Assembly: GCA_026389335.1 (NCBI GenBank)
Contig: JAPLIB010000007.1
Location: 1-64,000, forward strand
Length of the DNA stretch: 64,000 nucleotides
Source: Cyanobacteriota bacterium
Lineage (GTDB): Bacteria > Cyanobacteriota > Cyanobacteriia > PCC-6307 > Cyanobiaceae
Reading direction: 5' to 3'
Program-made: the position numbers and the translations under genes
Notes under the pieces: model-generated
Databases searched by the model: none
Seen by the model: only the letters and a program-made list of their open reading frames with translations
What the model was told of the DNA's origin: nothing
In this document: in pieces, positions 21,152-30,485 of the stretch
Layout: each line of letters opens with the position of its first letter
Numbering within the stretch: position 1 is the first letter of the stretch

Positions 21152-21826
21152 TTGGCCGCCGCCGACCACCTCCAGGCCCCCCGCCAGCACGGCCTGTTCA
21201 TGCACCACGGCATCGACCTGGGGGATGGCACCGTGGCCCACTACCTGGAGGGTCGCGAGATCCTGCGCAGTCCTCGTCTGGAGTTCAGCCGCGGCCAGCC
21301 GATCACGGCCGTGCCCTACGCACCGGCCGACTGCTCCCCCGCCGGCGTCACCCTGCGGCGGGCCATGGGCCGGCTGGGGGAGCAGCGCTACAACCTGCTG
21401 TTCAACAATTGCGAGCACTTCGCCCACTGGTGCAAAACCGGCCGCCATCGCAGCAGTCAGGTCGAAGACTGGCTCCATACCGGCAGCCTCGGCGCCCTGG
21501 CCCTCGGTCAGTTCATGCCGGCGGCCCTGCTCACCGGCGCACGGGTGCTGTTGCGCCAAGGACTCAACCTCGATCCCCAGCAGCTGGAGAAGGGCCGCAC
21601 CCTGGCGCTGCGCAGCCTGGAGCAGATTGATGGGCTGCGGCGCTCCCTGCAGGAGAAGCTGGAACAGGAACTGGCCAAGGCCGAACGGCGCTGGCCCGCC
21701 GACGAGGGCCAGGACCAATTTCGGCGCCTGCGGCTGGCCGCCCAGCAATTGGCGGACCAGCTGAGCCAGGTGGAGGAGATGGAGGCCCAGCTGCAGCGGC
21801 TGCTGGACGCGGGAGAGGGCCGGTAG
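21152..21826 (+). CDS. LRAT/NC-domain protein (NlpC/P60-like fold)
   Basis: A 224-residue protein with the permuted papain-like LRAT domain: the catalytic histidine is in MHHGIDLGDGTVAHY and the cysteine in YNLLFNNCEHFAHWC. This H...NCEHFA pair defines the LRAT/NC family (phospholipid acyltransferases or hydrolases in eukaryotes, unassigned in bacteria). The C-terminal third (about residues 140-224) is a long charged, probable coiled-coil helix. The TTG start at 21152 retains the usual DHL segment before the histidine. It lies between clpX and dnaX. Confidence 0.8.
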   Translation: MAAADHLQAPRQHGLFMHHGIDLGDGTVAHYLEGREILRSPRLEFSRGQPITAVPYAPADCSPAGVTLRRAMGRLGEQRYNLLFNNCEHFAHWCKTGRHRSSQVEDWLHTGSLGALALGQFMPAALLTGARVLLRQGLNLDPQQLEKGRTLALRSLEQIDGLRRSLQEKLEQELAKAERRWPADEGQDQFRRLRLAAQQLADQLSQVEEMEAQLQRLLDAGEGR

Positions 21827-21890
21827 CCTGGGTGGCCCGCGGCGTCGCGCGGGGCGCTCTGCACCACCCCGTCCCCCACGGGCGACCGCG

Positions 21891-24251
21891 ATGGCCCAGG
21901 CCTACCAGCCCCTGCATCACAAGTACCGGCCGCAGCGTTTTGATCAGCTGGTGGGGCAGGAGGCGATCGCCGCCACCTTGAGCAACGCCCTGCGCACCGG
22001 CCGCATCGCCCCGGCCTACCTGTTCAGCGGCCCCCGCGGCACCGGCAAGACCTCCAGCGCCCGCATCCTGGCGCGCTCGCTCAACTGCATCGGCGCCGAC
22101 GGTCCCACGCCCGAGCCCTGCGGCGTCTGCGAGCTCTGCACCTCCATCGCCGCCGGCAACGCCCTCGATGTGATCGAGATCGATGCCGCCTCCAATACCG
22201 GTGTCGACAACATCCGCGAGCTGATCGAGCGCTCCCGTTTCGCGCCGGTGCAGGCCCGCTGGAAGGTGTATGTGATCGACGAGTGCCACATGCTCTCGAC
22301 CGCAGCCTTCAACGCCCTGCTCAAAACCCTGGAGGAACCGCCGCCGCGGGTGGTGTTCGTGCTCGCCACCACCGATCCCCAGCGGGTGCTGCCCACCATC
22401 CTCTCCCGCTGTCAGCGCTTCGATTTCCGGCGCATCTCGATGGAGGCTCTGGAGGGTCACCTGCGCTGGATCGCGGAGCAGGAGGGGATCGGCATCAGCG
22501 GCGAAGCCCTCACCGTGGTGGCCCAACGGGCCCAGGGGGGATTGCGCGATGCCGAAAGCCTGTTGGACCAGCTGAGCCTGTTGCCGGCCCCGATCGAGGC
22601 GATCGCGGTATGGGAGCTGCTGGGGGCGGTGCCCGAACAGGAGCTGCTGGAGCTGGCCGAAGCGATGGCCGCGGCCGAACCGCTCAGTGTGATTGAAACC
22701 TGCCGAGCCCTGCTGGAGCGGGGCCGGGAACCGAGTGCGGTGCTCCAGGGCCTGGCCAGCATGCTGCGGGACCTGCTGTTGGCCGGCGTGGCCCCAGACC
22801 GACTGGAGCTGACGAGCGTTTCACCCCAGCTGCGGCCGCGCCTGCCCGAAGTGGCACGTCGGATCGGTAAAGCCAAGCTGCTGCACTGGCAGGCCCAGCT
22901 GCGGGGCGGTGAACAGCAGTTGCGCCTGAGCGTGCAGCCGAGGCTGTGGCTCGAGGTGCTGGTGCTGGGCCTGCTGGCCGAGCCCCTGGCCAGCGGACTC
23001 GCCCCGGCTCGCCCCACCCCTCAGAGCAGCCCAGGACCCCTGGCCAGCGCCGCCCCGGTCGCCGAAAGCCGCCACTCCCGTTCACCAGCTCAGCCCGGCA
23101 CGGTGCTGGAATCTGGCACGGCTGTTGTTGGCATACCGGCTGTTGTTGGCATACCGGCTGTGGCACCGGCACCGGCGGTGGGCCTTGAAACGGTGGATGT
23201 TCCTGCCGCCATTGGTGTCACAGGAGCAGCCCCGGAGGCTCGTGGTGGTGGCATGGCTGGAGGCGCAGGAATCGCGACCTCTCCGGCGCCGGTGGCCGCC
23301 GTTGCTGATGCCGCCCTCACTGATGATGCGGTCGCCGGCCAGGCCGCTGGGGCCGCTGCGGCGGCCAGCCCCGATCTGGCGGAGCTCTGGCAACAGATCC
23401 TGGCCGGACTGGAACTGCCCTCCACCCGCATGTTGCTCTCCCAGCAGGCTCAGCTGGTGCGCCTCGACGACCATCGCGCCGTGGTGCGGGTAGCCGGCAC
23501 CTGGATGGCGATGGTGCAGAGCCGGGTCAGCCTGCTGGAGGGCGCCGTGGCCCGGGCTCTGGGCAGCCCGCGCCAGCTGCTGTTGGAAGGAGCTAGCGAG
23601 GCGCGCGCCGGCGCAACGGCCTTGGCGCCGCCCCCGATGCCCATCCGGCCTGCCCCCGTGGCGGCAAGGCCCCAGCCGCCGCTGAACCACCCTGGCACCG
23701 CTGGCCCGCCGTCGCCGGCAGCCCCCTCCGTGACCACGCTCCCCGTCAGCCCGGATCAGAGCGGCACCGCTGCCGCGGCCATTGATTCGACCCACAGGCA
23801 TGCCCCGGCCACGGATGCCGCCAAGCCCGTTTCGACGCCTACTGGTTCGGCACTTCCAGCTTCGGCCCTCGGAGTGTCTGCACCCCCAGTGTCTGCACCC
23901 CCAGCGTCTGCTCCTGGAGCTTCAGCCGCCATCCACCCAAGCGGTCTGGCGTCGCTGGCCAGCGAGGTCCAGGCCCAGCACCCTGCACTCAGCGCCCCAG
24001 CAGCCAGCAGCCCCGGCGATCCGCTTGCTGCCAACGCGTCCCCGCCAGCGAAGCCAGCTTCCTCAGCGGCCCAGCCCCGCACCCCAGCCCAGCCTGCCGC
24101 CAGCGCCGTAGCCCCCGCCGGCGCCCTGAATCAGGCTCTGGGCTTTCCCTCGCCGATCGATGAAAAGGCCAAGCGTCTGGCTGATTTCTTCAACGGCGAG
24201 GTGGTGGAGCTCAATGACAGCAGCAGCGCTGAGCAGAACGAAGCGGCCTGA
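21891..24251 (+). CDS. dnaX: DNA polymerase III subunits gamma/tau
   Basis: The clamp-loader ATPase (786 aa). The N-terminal AAA+ module has HHKYRPQRFDQLVGQEAI, Walker A LFSGPRGTGKTSSARIL, the zinc module with CGVCELC, VYVIDECHMLSTAAFNALLKTLEEPP and LATTDPQRVLPTILSRCQRF. Beyond about residue 370 the protein is almost entirely Ala/Pro-rich, except for a folded-looking segment near 500-565. The DNA of the tail contains two short in-frame tandem repeats, an 18-bp unit near 23122-23157 and a 15-bp unit near 23874-23915. No intein is present, unlike some cyanobacterial dnaX genes. Confidence 0.95.
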   Translation: MAQAYQPLHHKYRPQRFDQLVGQEAIAATLSNALRTGRIAPAYLFSGPRGTGKTSSARILARSLNCIGADGPTPEPCGVCELCTSIAAGNALDVIEIDAASNTGVDNIRELIERSRFAPVQARWKVYVIDECHMLSTAAFNALLKTLEEPPPRVVFVLATTDPQRVLPTILSRCQRFDFRRISMEALEGHLRWIAEQEGIGISGEALTVVAQRAQGGLRDAESLLDQLSLLPAPIEAIAVWELLGAVPEQELLELAEAMAAAEPLSVIETCRALLERGREPSAVLQGLASMLRDLLLAGVAPDRLELTSVSPQLRPRLPEVARRIGKAKLLHWQAQLRGGEQQLRLSVQPRLWLEVLVLGLLAEPLASGLAPARPTPQSSPGPLASAAPVAESRHSRSPAQPGTVLESGTAVVGIPAVVGIPAVAPAPAVGLETVDVPAAIGVTGAAPEARGGGMAGGAGIATSPAPVAAVADAALTDDAVAGQAAGAAAAASPDLAELWQQILAGLELPSTRMLLSQQAQLVRLDDHRAVVRVAGTWMAMVQSRVSLLEGAVARALGSPRQLLLEGASEARAGATALAPPPMPIRPAPVAARPQPPLNHPGTAGPPSPAAPSVTTLPVSPDQSGTAAAAIDSTHRHAPATDAAKPVSTPTGSALPASALGVSAPPVSAPPASAPGASAAIHPSGLASLASEVQAQHPALSAPAASSPGDPLAANASPPAKPASSAAQPRTPAQPAASAVAPAGALNQALGFPSPIDEKAKRLADFFNGEVVELNDSSSAEQNEAA

Positions 24252-24355
24252 TCAGGCGCCGTTTGCTTTGGCGACGCTGGCCCTACCTCTGCGGTCTGCA
24301 CGTCCGCGGTCTCTCCCAAACGCTGACTCTGCCGCCGCCTTGGCCTGGCAATGGC

Positions 24356-25801
24356 TCAGGCCTGGCCAGCCTCGGTCGCCAGGTCGGGATCGGCTTCAAG
24401 GGCGAGCTGATCCACCATTGAATCCAGGGCTGCCAGCTCGGTCTCGCCATGGGATTCGCCGCCGAGGTGGAGGGTCTTGGCCCACACCAGCCGCTTGGGC
24501 AGCAGCGCCATGCGCACGGTGACCCAGGGAATCACCACAAACCAATGCACCAGGTAGACCATGCCGAGCACCACGGTCTGGGGCGTCATCAGCGGCAGGG
24601 CCGGGCCTTCGCAAGGGCGCCGGCAGCCGATCACGATCGTGACGGCTGACAGGCCGAGGGCAACGATCGAGAAGGGCCACATCGTCGGTGCGCTGCCGGT
24701 GAGCAACCCGCCGATCAGATCGGCGGCGGCCATCACCGGCATCACGTACTGGAGCAGGAAGAAGCCGAGCAGATCGAGCTTCTGGCGGAAGCCGAGGCGA
24801 TCGGAAAGCAGTCCGGGGGCGTAATCAAAAAAGCGCTGCAGGCCGCCTTCGGCCCAGCGCTGCCGCTGCCGCCAGAGGGCTCTGAGGCTGAGCACCGCCT
24901 CCTCCTGAACCGGGGGATCCCAGAGCACGCCGATCGGTTGGCGCTCCAGCAGCAGGCGGAAACTGAGATCGAGGTCATCGGTGACGGTGGCCTCGTTGAA
25001 GCCCCCACAGGCGATCACGGCCTCGCGGCGCAGCAACTGACCGTTGCCGCGCAGTTCCGCCACACCGCCGCCGGCCAGGCGACCGAGCTGGATGATGGCA
25101 TCGAAGGCCATCTCCATGGCCTGGGCCTGGGTCAGCAGATTCACCTGGGCATTGGCCACCGCCTTGCGCAGCTGGACAGCCGCCCAGCCACCGCTCTCGG
25201 CCCAGGGAAGCAGGCGCTCCAGCAAATCGATCTGCAGATCGGCGTCGGCATCGAGCACCAGCAACCAGCGGCCCTGGAGCTGGGGCAGCACCAGGTTCAG
25301 GGCTCCGGATTTGCCCCCACCGGCATCGCGGGGGCGTCGCAGCACCCGCAGCTGGGGGTACTGGCTCTGGAGCTGGAGCAGCAGCTCGGGCGTGCGGTCT
25401 TCACTGCCGTCATCAATGACCCAGAGCAACAGGCGTTCAGCGGGGTAGCGAAGCGCCATGATCCGCTGCACCAGCCGGGTGATCACCGCCTGCTCATCGC
25501 GGGCTGCGACCACCACATCCAGCAAGGGCAGCTCGAGGGACTCCGGCCGCTCACCGCCGCAAGCCGGGCTCTCCGGCTCGCTGATAACCCCGCGGGCGGC
25601 CTGGCGCAGCACGGTGCGAAAGCTGTAGCCACCCAGCAGCACGGCCAGGATCAATGCCGGCACCAGCCGCAGCAGCGGTGGCAGCCCATGGGGTGCCATT
25701 CCAGCGGCCGTGCAGCACAGCAGAAACAGCGCGGCCTTGCCGCGGCGGCCATCTGGTCGGCCATCCGGGCGGCCATCACTGGTACTACCGCCGCCGGTCA
25801 T
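24356..25801 (-). CDS. mgdA: Beta-monoglucosyldiacylglycerol synthase (GT2)
   Basis: A 481-residue membrane glycosyltransferase of family GT2. Two N-terminal hydrophobic segments precede the catalytic domain (DVVVAARDEQAVI, LWVIDDGSEDRTPELL, GGKSGALNLVL, LVLDADAD, VAELRGNGQLLRREA, TDDLDLSFRL) and the QRQRW acceptor motif. Several C-terminal membrane helices follow. The order and wording of motifs, including the closing RMALLPKRLVWAKTLHLG, closely resemble Synechocystis Sll1377, which makes monoglucosyldiacylglycerol, the precursor of thylakoid galactolipids. A cellulose-synthase-like role is less likely. Confidence 0.82.
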   Translation of the reverse strand: MTGGGSTSDGRPDGRPDGRRGKAALFLLCCTAAGMAPHGLPPLLRLVPALILAVLLGGYSFRTVLRQAARGVISEPESPACGGERPESLELPLLDVVVAARDEQAVITRLVQRIMALRYPAERLLLWVIDDGSEDRTPELLLQLQSQYPQLRVLRRPRDAGGGKSGALNLVLPQLQGRWLLVLDADADLQIDLLERLLPWAESGGWAAVQLRKAVANAQVNLLTQAQAMEMAFDAIIQLGRLAGGGVAELRGNGQLLRREAVIACGGFNEATVTDDLDLSFRLLLERQPIGVLWDPPVQEEAVLSLRALWRQRQRWAEGGLQRFFDYAPGLLSDRLGFRQKLDLLGFFLLQYVMPVMAAADLIGGLLTGSAPTMWPFSIVALGLSAVTIVIGCRRPCEGPALPLMTPQTVVLGMVYLVHWFVVIPWVTVRMALLPKRLVWAKTLHLGGESHGETELAALDSMVDQLALEADPDLATEAGQA

Positions 25802-25825
25802 GGCATCCCCGGAAGTTGAGGAACT

Positions 25826-27460
25826 CTAAAGGGCATCGCCAAGGGCCTGGAGCGGCACGAGCTTCGTGCCTCGGTAATAGTGACGCAGGATCTGATCGCG
25901 ACTCCAGCCCCGGCGGGCCTGATCAATCGCCCCAGCCTGGGACAGTCCGGCGCCATGGCCGAAGCCGGCGCCCTCCACCAGCCACACCCCGGGCCCCGCC
26001 GGGGTGACCCGGAACAGGGTGCTCGGCAACTGGCGCAAGCTGCGGCGGATGGCATCCAGGCGCAGCACCTTGCTGCTGCCCTTGCCGCCGATCTCCAGGG
26101 CCAGCACCCGTCCGCTCGCGCCCCGCTCCAGCACCTTCAAGCGGCTGGGCAGAGCTCCTCCGGGAGCGCCCCCCGCCAGGGCTGCCTGCAGTTGGGTCGC
26201 GGTGATCCGGCGGCGCCAGCGAAAGGCGGGATGGTCCGCACCCCAGGCCTGGCCTCCGTCGCTCAGCAGCTCCGGCAAGCGCGCCGATGCCAGGGGCAGG
26301 GGGAAGCGGGCCGAGAAGGCTGCGGGGCCATCGGCGAAGGCTTGGAGATAGGGCAGCGCCTCGCCCCGCCAGGCCTCCTCGAAACCGGCGGCCACCCCGC
26401 CATTACTGGCGTGATACACGGCGTGAATCGGCTGGCCGGCGGCGGCCAGCACCTGCCCTTGGCTGGAGTCGATCGCCAGCCGTACCTCAGCGCCGGCCAA
26501 GCGCGGATCGCTGTAAACCTGGCATTGGGTGTCGGCGCAGAGGTGGTAGCCATCCACCATGAAGCGGTGGCGATTGCGCACCGCCCAGGTGCGGGCCAGC
26601 ACCGCCTGGGCGGCCAGGGCCGCCGGCGGGGCGCCGGCACCGATCTCGTGGGGTACGACCCCCTCCAGATAGCGCTCCAGCGGCACCTGCTCCACCAGGC
26701 TCCAGGTGCCATAGGCATCGGCCTGCAACCGGAATGGGCCGGCATAGGTGCCCCCCTGCCACTGCAACCCCTGGGGCGCCTCGAGCCGCAGCGGTCCGCT
26801 CAGTTCCACGGTGCCTTGGGAGCGGCGCAGCTCCAGCACCAGCTGACTGGTCTCCGTACTGGTGACCAACCGCACCGACTGGCCGATCGGATCGGGGGCG
26901 TCGGGGGGGGCCCAGAGTTCCCATTCGCCGGGTTTGGCGATTTCCACGCTGGTCCCCTGGGCTCGCCAGCCACGGGCCACCTGGTCAGCGCTTTCGTAGC
27001 TGGGGAAGGGGCCCACCACCCGCCGCTGGATTGCCAGCGGGGCCGGCAGGGGCCGCCGCCGCCAGTGCAGCAGCAGCTGGGGCGTCATGAACCGCTGGCC
27101 CTTGGCATCGATCAGGGTGAGCGCCCCGCCCGCCGACTGCAGCCGCAGGGGTGGAGCGTCGGCGGCATCGCTGCCAGGACCGATGCGAGCGGCCAGGGCC
27201 ACCCACAACACCGGATCGGCGGGCTGGATCGCCGCAGGAGGGGACACCGGCCAATGCAAGGGGCCTGGCTGTGCTGGCCCCTCAGCGACCGGCGCCGCCG
27301 CCGGCAGGGAGGGGGGATCAGGCAGCGCCGCCGGGCCTGGGCTGGCTGGGGGCAGCGAGGATGCCCGGCAACCTCCCGCCAGCACCAGTCCAGCCACCAG
27401 GCTGTGACAGGCGGCCTGGACCAGCCGACAGGCAGGGAGGAGAGGCAGGGAAACAGGCAT
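25826..27460 (-). CDS. SpoIID/LytB-domain secreted protein, possible lipoprotein
   Basis: From ATG 27460 the protein is 544 aa with an N-terminal hydrophobic signal ending in LVLAGGC, a possible lipobox. An SPOR-like segment follows ([16 protein letters not shown]). The SpoIID domain occupies the second half: [60 protein letters not shown] and the end [13 protein letters not shown]. SpoIID domains cleave or bind denuded peptidoglycan glycans, so a cell-wall remodelling role is likely. The frame is open further upstream to 27673, which would collide with rpmI. It is divergent from rpmI. Confidence 0.85.
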   Translation of the reverse strand: MPVSLPLLPACRLVQAACHSLVAGLVLAGGCRASSLPPASPGPAALPDPPSLPAAAPVAEGPAQPGPLHWPVSPPAAIQPADPVLWVALAARIGPGSDAADAPPLRLQSAGGALTLIDAKGQRFMTPQLLLHWRRRPLPAPLAIQRRVVGPFPSYESADQVARGWRAQGTSVEIAKPGEWELWAPPDAPDPIGQSVRLVTSTETSQLVLELRRSQGTVELSGPLRLEAPQGLQWQGGTYAGPFRLQADAYGTWSLVEQVPLERYLEGVVPHEIGAGAPPAALAAQAVLARTWAVRNRHRFMVDGYHLCADTQCQVYSDPRLAGAEVRLAIDSSQGQVLAAAGQPIHAVYHASNGGVAAGFEEAWRGEALPYLQAFADGPAAFSARFPLPLASARLPELLSDGGQAWGADHPAFRWRRRITATQLQAALAGGAPGGALPSRLKVLERGASGRVLALEIGGKGSSKVLRLDAIRRSLRQLPSTLFRVTPAGPGVWLVEGAGFGHGAGLSQAGAIDQARRGWSRDQILRHYYRGTKLVPLQALGDAL

Positions 27461-27551
27461 CGAAAGCGAAGTGGGCGACGGAATGCGGCAGGGGGTTGGA
27501 AGAGGGATCCTCCACGTCGTACTCTGCTTGTTTGTGCCTGCGCTGACCGCA

Positions 27552-27749
27552 ATGCCGAAGCTCAAGACCCGCAAAGCGGCCGCCAAGCGGTTCAAGATCA
27601 CCGGCAGCGGCAAGTTCATGCGCCGGCGTGCCTTCCACAACCACCTCCTCGACCACAAGAGCCCCAAGCGCAAGCGCTACCTGGGCACGATGGCGGTGGT
27701 CGATGATCGCGATCACGACAACGTCTCGCTGATGCTCCCCTACGCCTGA
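27552..27749 (+). CDS. rpmI: 50S ribosomal protein L35
   Basis: The 65-residue L35 is complete, starting at ATG 27552 with [20 protein letters not shown] and continuing [20 protein letters not shown]. It is a basic large-subunit protein that packs against 23S rRNA. It is followed by rplT after 77 bp, the standard pair. The region just upstream is shared with the divergent SpoIID gene. Confidence 0.98.
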   Translation: MPKLKTRKAAAKRFKITGSGKFMRRRAFHNHLLDHKSPKRKRYLGTMAVVDDRDHDNVSLMLPYA

Positions 27750-27826
27750 GCCCTTGGGCCCGAGGCCGGGACGGAAGCTTTCTGCGCCCCCCAGTCCGAC
27801 TACCTGAAAATTCCTGAGTTCCAGCC

Positions 27827-28171
27827 ATGACTCGCGTCAAGAGGGGCAACGTTGCCCGCAAACGCCGTAACAAAATTCTGCGTCTGGCCCGGGGCTTCCG
27901 CGGCAGCAGCGGCAGCCTCTTCCGCACGGCAAATCAGCGGGTGATGAAGGCCCTCTGCAATGCCTACCGGGACCGTCGCCGGCGCAAGCGCGACTTCCGT
28001 CGCCTGTGGATTGCCCGGATCAACGCCGCGGCCCGGCTCAACGGCGTGAGCTACAGCCGTCTGATCGGTGGCCTCAAGAGGGCCGACGTGCGCCTGAACC
28101 GCAAGATGCTCGCCCAGCTGGCCGTGGCAGACCCCGTCAGCTTCACCACCGTGGTCAACGCCGCCGGCTAA
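27827..28171 (+). CDS. rplT: 50S ribosomal protein L20
   Basis: The 114-residue L20 is complete ([20 protein letters not shown] at the start; [20 protein letters not shown] in the middle). It is needed early in 50S assembly and in many bacteria represses its own operon by binding the mRNA leader. No infC precedes rpmI here, so any such autoregulation would act in the short rpmI leader. Confidence 0.98.
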   Translation: MTRVKRGNVARKRRNKILRLARGFRGSSGSLFRTANQRVMKALCNAYRDRRRRKRDFRRLWIARINAAARLNGVSYSRLIGGLKRADVRLNRKMLAQLAVADPVSFTTVVNAAG

Positions 28172-28194
28172 CTGATCGGTCCCCCTGGCCCCCA

Positions 28195-28824
28195 ATGAAC
28201 GACTTGCTGCCCCAGGCCTATCTGATCGGCCTGATCGTCTTGCTGGGCGGCGCCGCGTTCGTGGTGGCCCGCCAGATCCTGCGGGTACGCCGCGACGAGA
28301 CAGCGTTGGTGCGCCTGGGCGGTGGCGGAGGCAGCGGCGCTCTGCCCAGCGATCCCGGCACCCTCTACGAACTGGCTTCGGTGCAGCTGCGCAAGCGGCT
28401 CTATGCCGAGGCCACCGATACCCTCAAGCAGGCCCTCAAGGCTGCCGAGCGCGATCCCGTCCCGGACGAAGCCAGGGCGCTGATGGAGAACGCCCTCGGC
28501 TTCACCCTTGCGGCCCAGAACAAGTATCCGGTGGCCGTGCGCCACTATCGAGCGGCTCTGCGGGCCAAACCCGAATACCCGGTGGCGCTCAACAATCTTG
28601 CCTTCGCCCTTGAGAAGCAGCTCAAGCCCGAAGATGCTCGGGCCATCTATCAACAGGCGCTGAAGCTCGAACCCGACAACAAAACGGCCCGTAAGCGTCT
28701 CAAAACCCTGGATCGACGCAGTGGTCTGATTGATCAAGACAGCCCTGAGGAACCTGGCAATGGCCGGGCATTCAAAGGCGGTGGCCAGGGCCTCGGCCGC
28801 AGCAAAAGCCGAGATCAAGGCTGA
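28195..28824 (+). CDS. ycf37: TPR protein, Ycf37-like photosystem I assembly factor
   Basis: From ATG 28195 the protein is 209 aa. It has one N-terminal membrane anchor (LPQAYLIGLIVLLGGAAFVV) followed by ARQILRVRRDE. Three TPR-like units come next (TLYELASVQLRKRLYAEATD; NALGFTLAAQNKYPVAVRHY; ALNNLAFALEKQLKPEDARA). The anchor-plus-three-TPR layout matches Ycf37 of cyanobacteria and algae, which helps photosystem I assembly at the thylakoid. The C-terminal ~35 residues are polar and low complexity. A MITE-like element starts 8 bp after its stop. Confidence 0.8.
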   Translation: MNDLLPQAYLIGLIVLLGGAAFVVARQILRVRRDETALVRLGGGGGSGALPSDPGTLYELASVQLRKRLYAEATDTLKQALKAAERDPVPDEARALMENALGFTLAAQNKYPVAVRHYRAALRAKPEYPVALNNLAFALEKQLKPEDARAIYQQALKLEPDNKTARKRLKTLDRRSGLIDQDSPEEPGNGRAFKGGGQGLGRSKSRDQG

Positions 28825-28831
28825 GATTAAG

Positions 28832-29095
28832 TAGCGTATTGCACCTAGATCCCCGAGCAGAAAATGGGGATGCTTCCGCTTGCCGAGGAGATTCAATCCG
28901 GACCTGAACTGAGAAAGACTTGAATCGATTTTGGAGCGGTGGTTCGCTCAAATCACCTGTACTGCAAGCGATCTCGGGCTTCTAACTGGCCTCAAGCGAT
29001 GGCGCCGGCAAGACCTGCCTGCTGAGACCGAATTTGGCGTTGGCGTGGAGTGAGTCGGTTTTTTCCTCCCGGAACGGTCTATGTTCAACAGGCTT
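28832..29095 (-). mobile_element. MITE-like element, copy 1 (264 bp)
   Basis: This stretch is the reverse complement of 39211-39473 at roughly 80% identity by eye over its whole length. Shared blocks include GAGGAGATTCAATCCGGA, GGTGGTTCGCTCAAA, TTGGCGTTGGCGTGGAG and GGAACGGTCTATGT. The ends are degenerate inverted repeats: the left end begins TAGCGTATTGCACCTAGAT and the right end finishes GTTCAACAGGCTT, followed by CTAG. No transposase is encoded. It starts 8 bp after the ycf37 stop. No clean target duplication remains, so this is the older-looking copy. Confidence 0.8.
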
Positions 29096-29109
29096 CTAGG
29101 CCGAGATTC

Positions 29110-29179
29110 AAGACAGTGGCGACAAGACAGTGGCGACAAGACAGTAACTACAGGTCAGTGGCGACAAGGCAGTAACCAC
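29110..29179. repeat. 14-bp tandem repeat, five units
   Basis: Five consecutive 14-bp units derived from AAGACAGTGGCGAC. Units 1 and 2 are identical, unit 4 differs at two positions, and units 3 and 5 carry a shared variant second half (AGTAACTAC / AGTAACCAC). The order is therefore A-A-B-A'-B'. It lies between MITE copy 1 and a copy of the ~75-bp repeat. Confidence 0.85.
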
Positions 29180-29208
29180 TAAGCCGCCTGATCTTTTGCG
29201 CCCTTAAA

Positions 29209-29279
29209 AGACTGCTGAAAACCGGTCTCGGTCACTTTGGGGTCCTTCGTCACCTGGCCACCCCGTGTTCATCGGCTCT
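29209..29279 (+). repeat. Short dispersed repeat family, copy A (~71 bp)
   Basis: It begins AGACTGCTGAAAACCGG and ends CCCCGTGTTCATCGGCTCT. Two other copies were found (49425-49502 and 56125-56199, both in the opposite orientation). Shared features are the CTGCTGAAAAC-type left end, an internal CCTTCG block, a CTGGC/CCGGC block, and a right end that is an imperfect inverted repeat of the left. It is non-coding. Confidence 0.65.
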
Positions 29280-29901
29280 GCCCGGACGGCAGAACATCGG
29301 GCAGGTCTTCTGATGGGGCAGTGGGGGCCCCAAGCTTCCACGGCAGGCTGCGATTGCTGGCCGGGAACAGGTCCTGGTTTCCTGGTTCGGCGCAAAAGAT
29401 CAGTGCTTACATCGCTGACATCGCGCTCGAGCTTCAGGCGTTTCGGAAGTAAGAACGCTGGCGACACCCAGCTGACCCATGTTGGCCGTTGGCAAGGCGC
29501 GAGTTGGTGCGTTGCGCCCGGAAGCTGCTTATGGGCAACACGCTCCTGGCGAGGCCTGTTTGGCCTTGAAACCTGTTCGAACCGCACCTTGGGCCCTCTG
29601 GCCTCTCACTGGGAGGCAGGGCCATGGACCGGTTCTGAACCGCTCCTGAACCGCTCCTGCAGCACCACGACCTACTGACCGGATGGCGGAATTCAGGGTC
29701 GCCCAGCCAACCGCTGGCACCTTCAACCGGACGCCTCTAGCGATCGCCCTCAGACTCAGAACTCCCTGAGCAAAGCTTTACCAGAGCTCTCTGGCTCAGA
29801 TCAGCGGCAAGGCTCGGGCCGCCGTGAGCTGCCGCCATGAGGGAATGACGATTGGCCCTCTGGGCGCTCCTGCAACGCAGTCCCACTGGGCTCAAAGCCA
29901 C
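29280..29901. other. Non-coding stretch, remainder of the 28.8-29.9 kb gap
   Basis: No gene is supported here. At about 29527-29546 a stretch reading TATGGGCAACACGCTCCTGG is nearly identical to the right end of MITE copy 2 (TATGCGCAACACGCTCCTAG), which suggests a relic element end. A short direct repeat (TGAACCGCTCC twice) lies near 29636-29660. Short open frames on both strands have atypical codon use for this genome. Confidence 0.5.
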
Positions 29902-30438
29902 TCACCAGAGGCCGCGGATCGTGGGTGCAGACTCTGGCCGGGATGGGGCAGGGGAAGCCTGGGGAGCCAGGAGCAGGCGACCGCCGATGCTGGTGAGCCG
30001 AGGTGGCTGCCAAGTGACAAGCGGAAAGCCCTGTAGGCCGAGAAGCTGGCCACCAGGCTCGAGGTCGCCCCCCAGCTTGTCTCCCAGCAACAGCAGATCC
30101 AGCTGATCGGATTTGGCGTTGAGATTGCCTTGCACCGGCGACTCCACACCGCCGACCGAAAGACTGCCGCGGATGTCCACCATCTGACCGATCGCGGTGG
30201 CCGAAGCGATGCGCAGCTCCGCCGGCAGCTCAGTGGCCCCCACATAGGGGCGGTAGACCCCGCTCCAGGCGCGCGGCAATTCGCGAGCCAGCAGCTCGGC
30301 GCGACCGATGGGATCAAAGGTTTCGACCGGACCGCTGCCAAACAGCACGTCGGCACTGTCGGAAGCGGCCGGTGCGACGTAGGGCGCGAACGCATCGCTG
30401 GGTAGCGGGCTGACCGCAAGCAGCAGGGGCAGCGGCAT
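29902..30438 (-). CDS. Conserved-looking protein of unknown function upstream of thiG
   Basis: A 178-residue protein from ATG 30438 (an in-frame start at 30498 would overlap thiG). After a hydrophobic start ([20 protein letters not shown]) the sequence contains [57 protein letters not shown] and [21 protein letters not shown]. The alternating hydrophobic pattern suggests a beta-rich, possibly exported protein. I do not recognise a named domain. It is divergent from thiG with overlapping or very close 5' ends. Confidence 0.65.
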   Translation of the reverse strand: MPLPLLLAVSPLPSDAFAPYVAPAASDSADVLFGSGPVETFDPIGRAELLARELPRAWSGVYRPYVGATELPAELRIASATAIGQMVDIRGSLSVGGVESPVQGNLNAKSDQLDLLLLGDKLGGDLEPGGQLLGLQGFPLVTWQPPRLTSIGGRLLLAPQASPAPSRPESAPTIRGLW

Positions 30439-30485
30439 GTCGTCCGTTCGCAGGTCCGCAGCGCAGACTAGGGGCGAGACGCCCA

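Noticed and set aside
24356-25801. Cellulose synthase
   Set aside because: QxxRW and membrane helices fit several GT2 enzymes, but the overall motif order and C-terminal sequence match the glucolipid synthase Sll1377 better, and no cellulose accessory genes are present.
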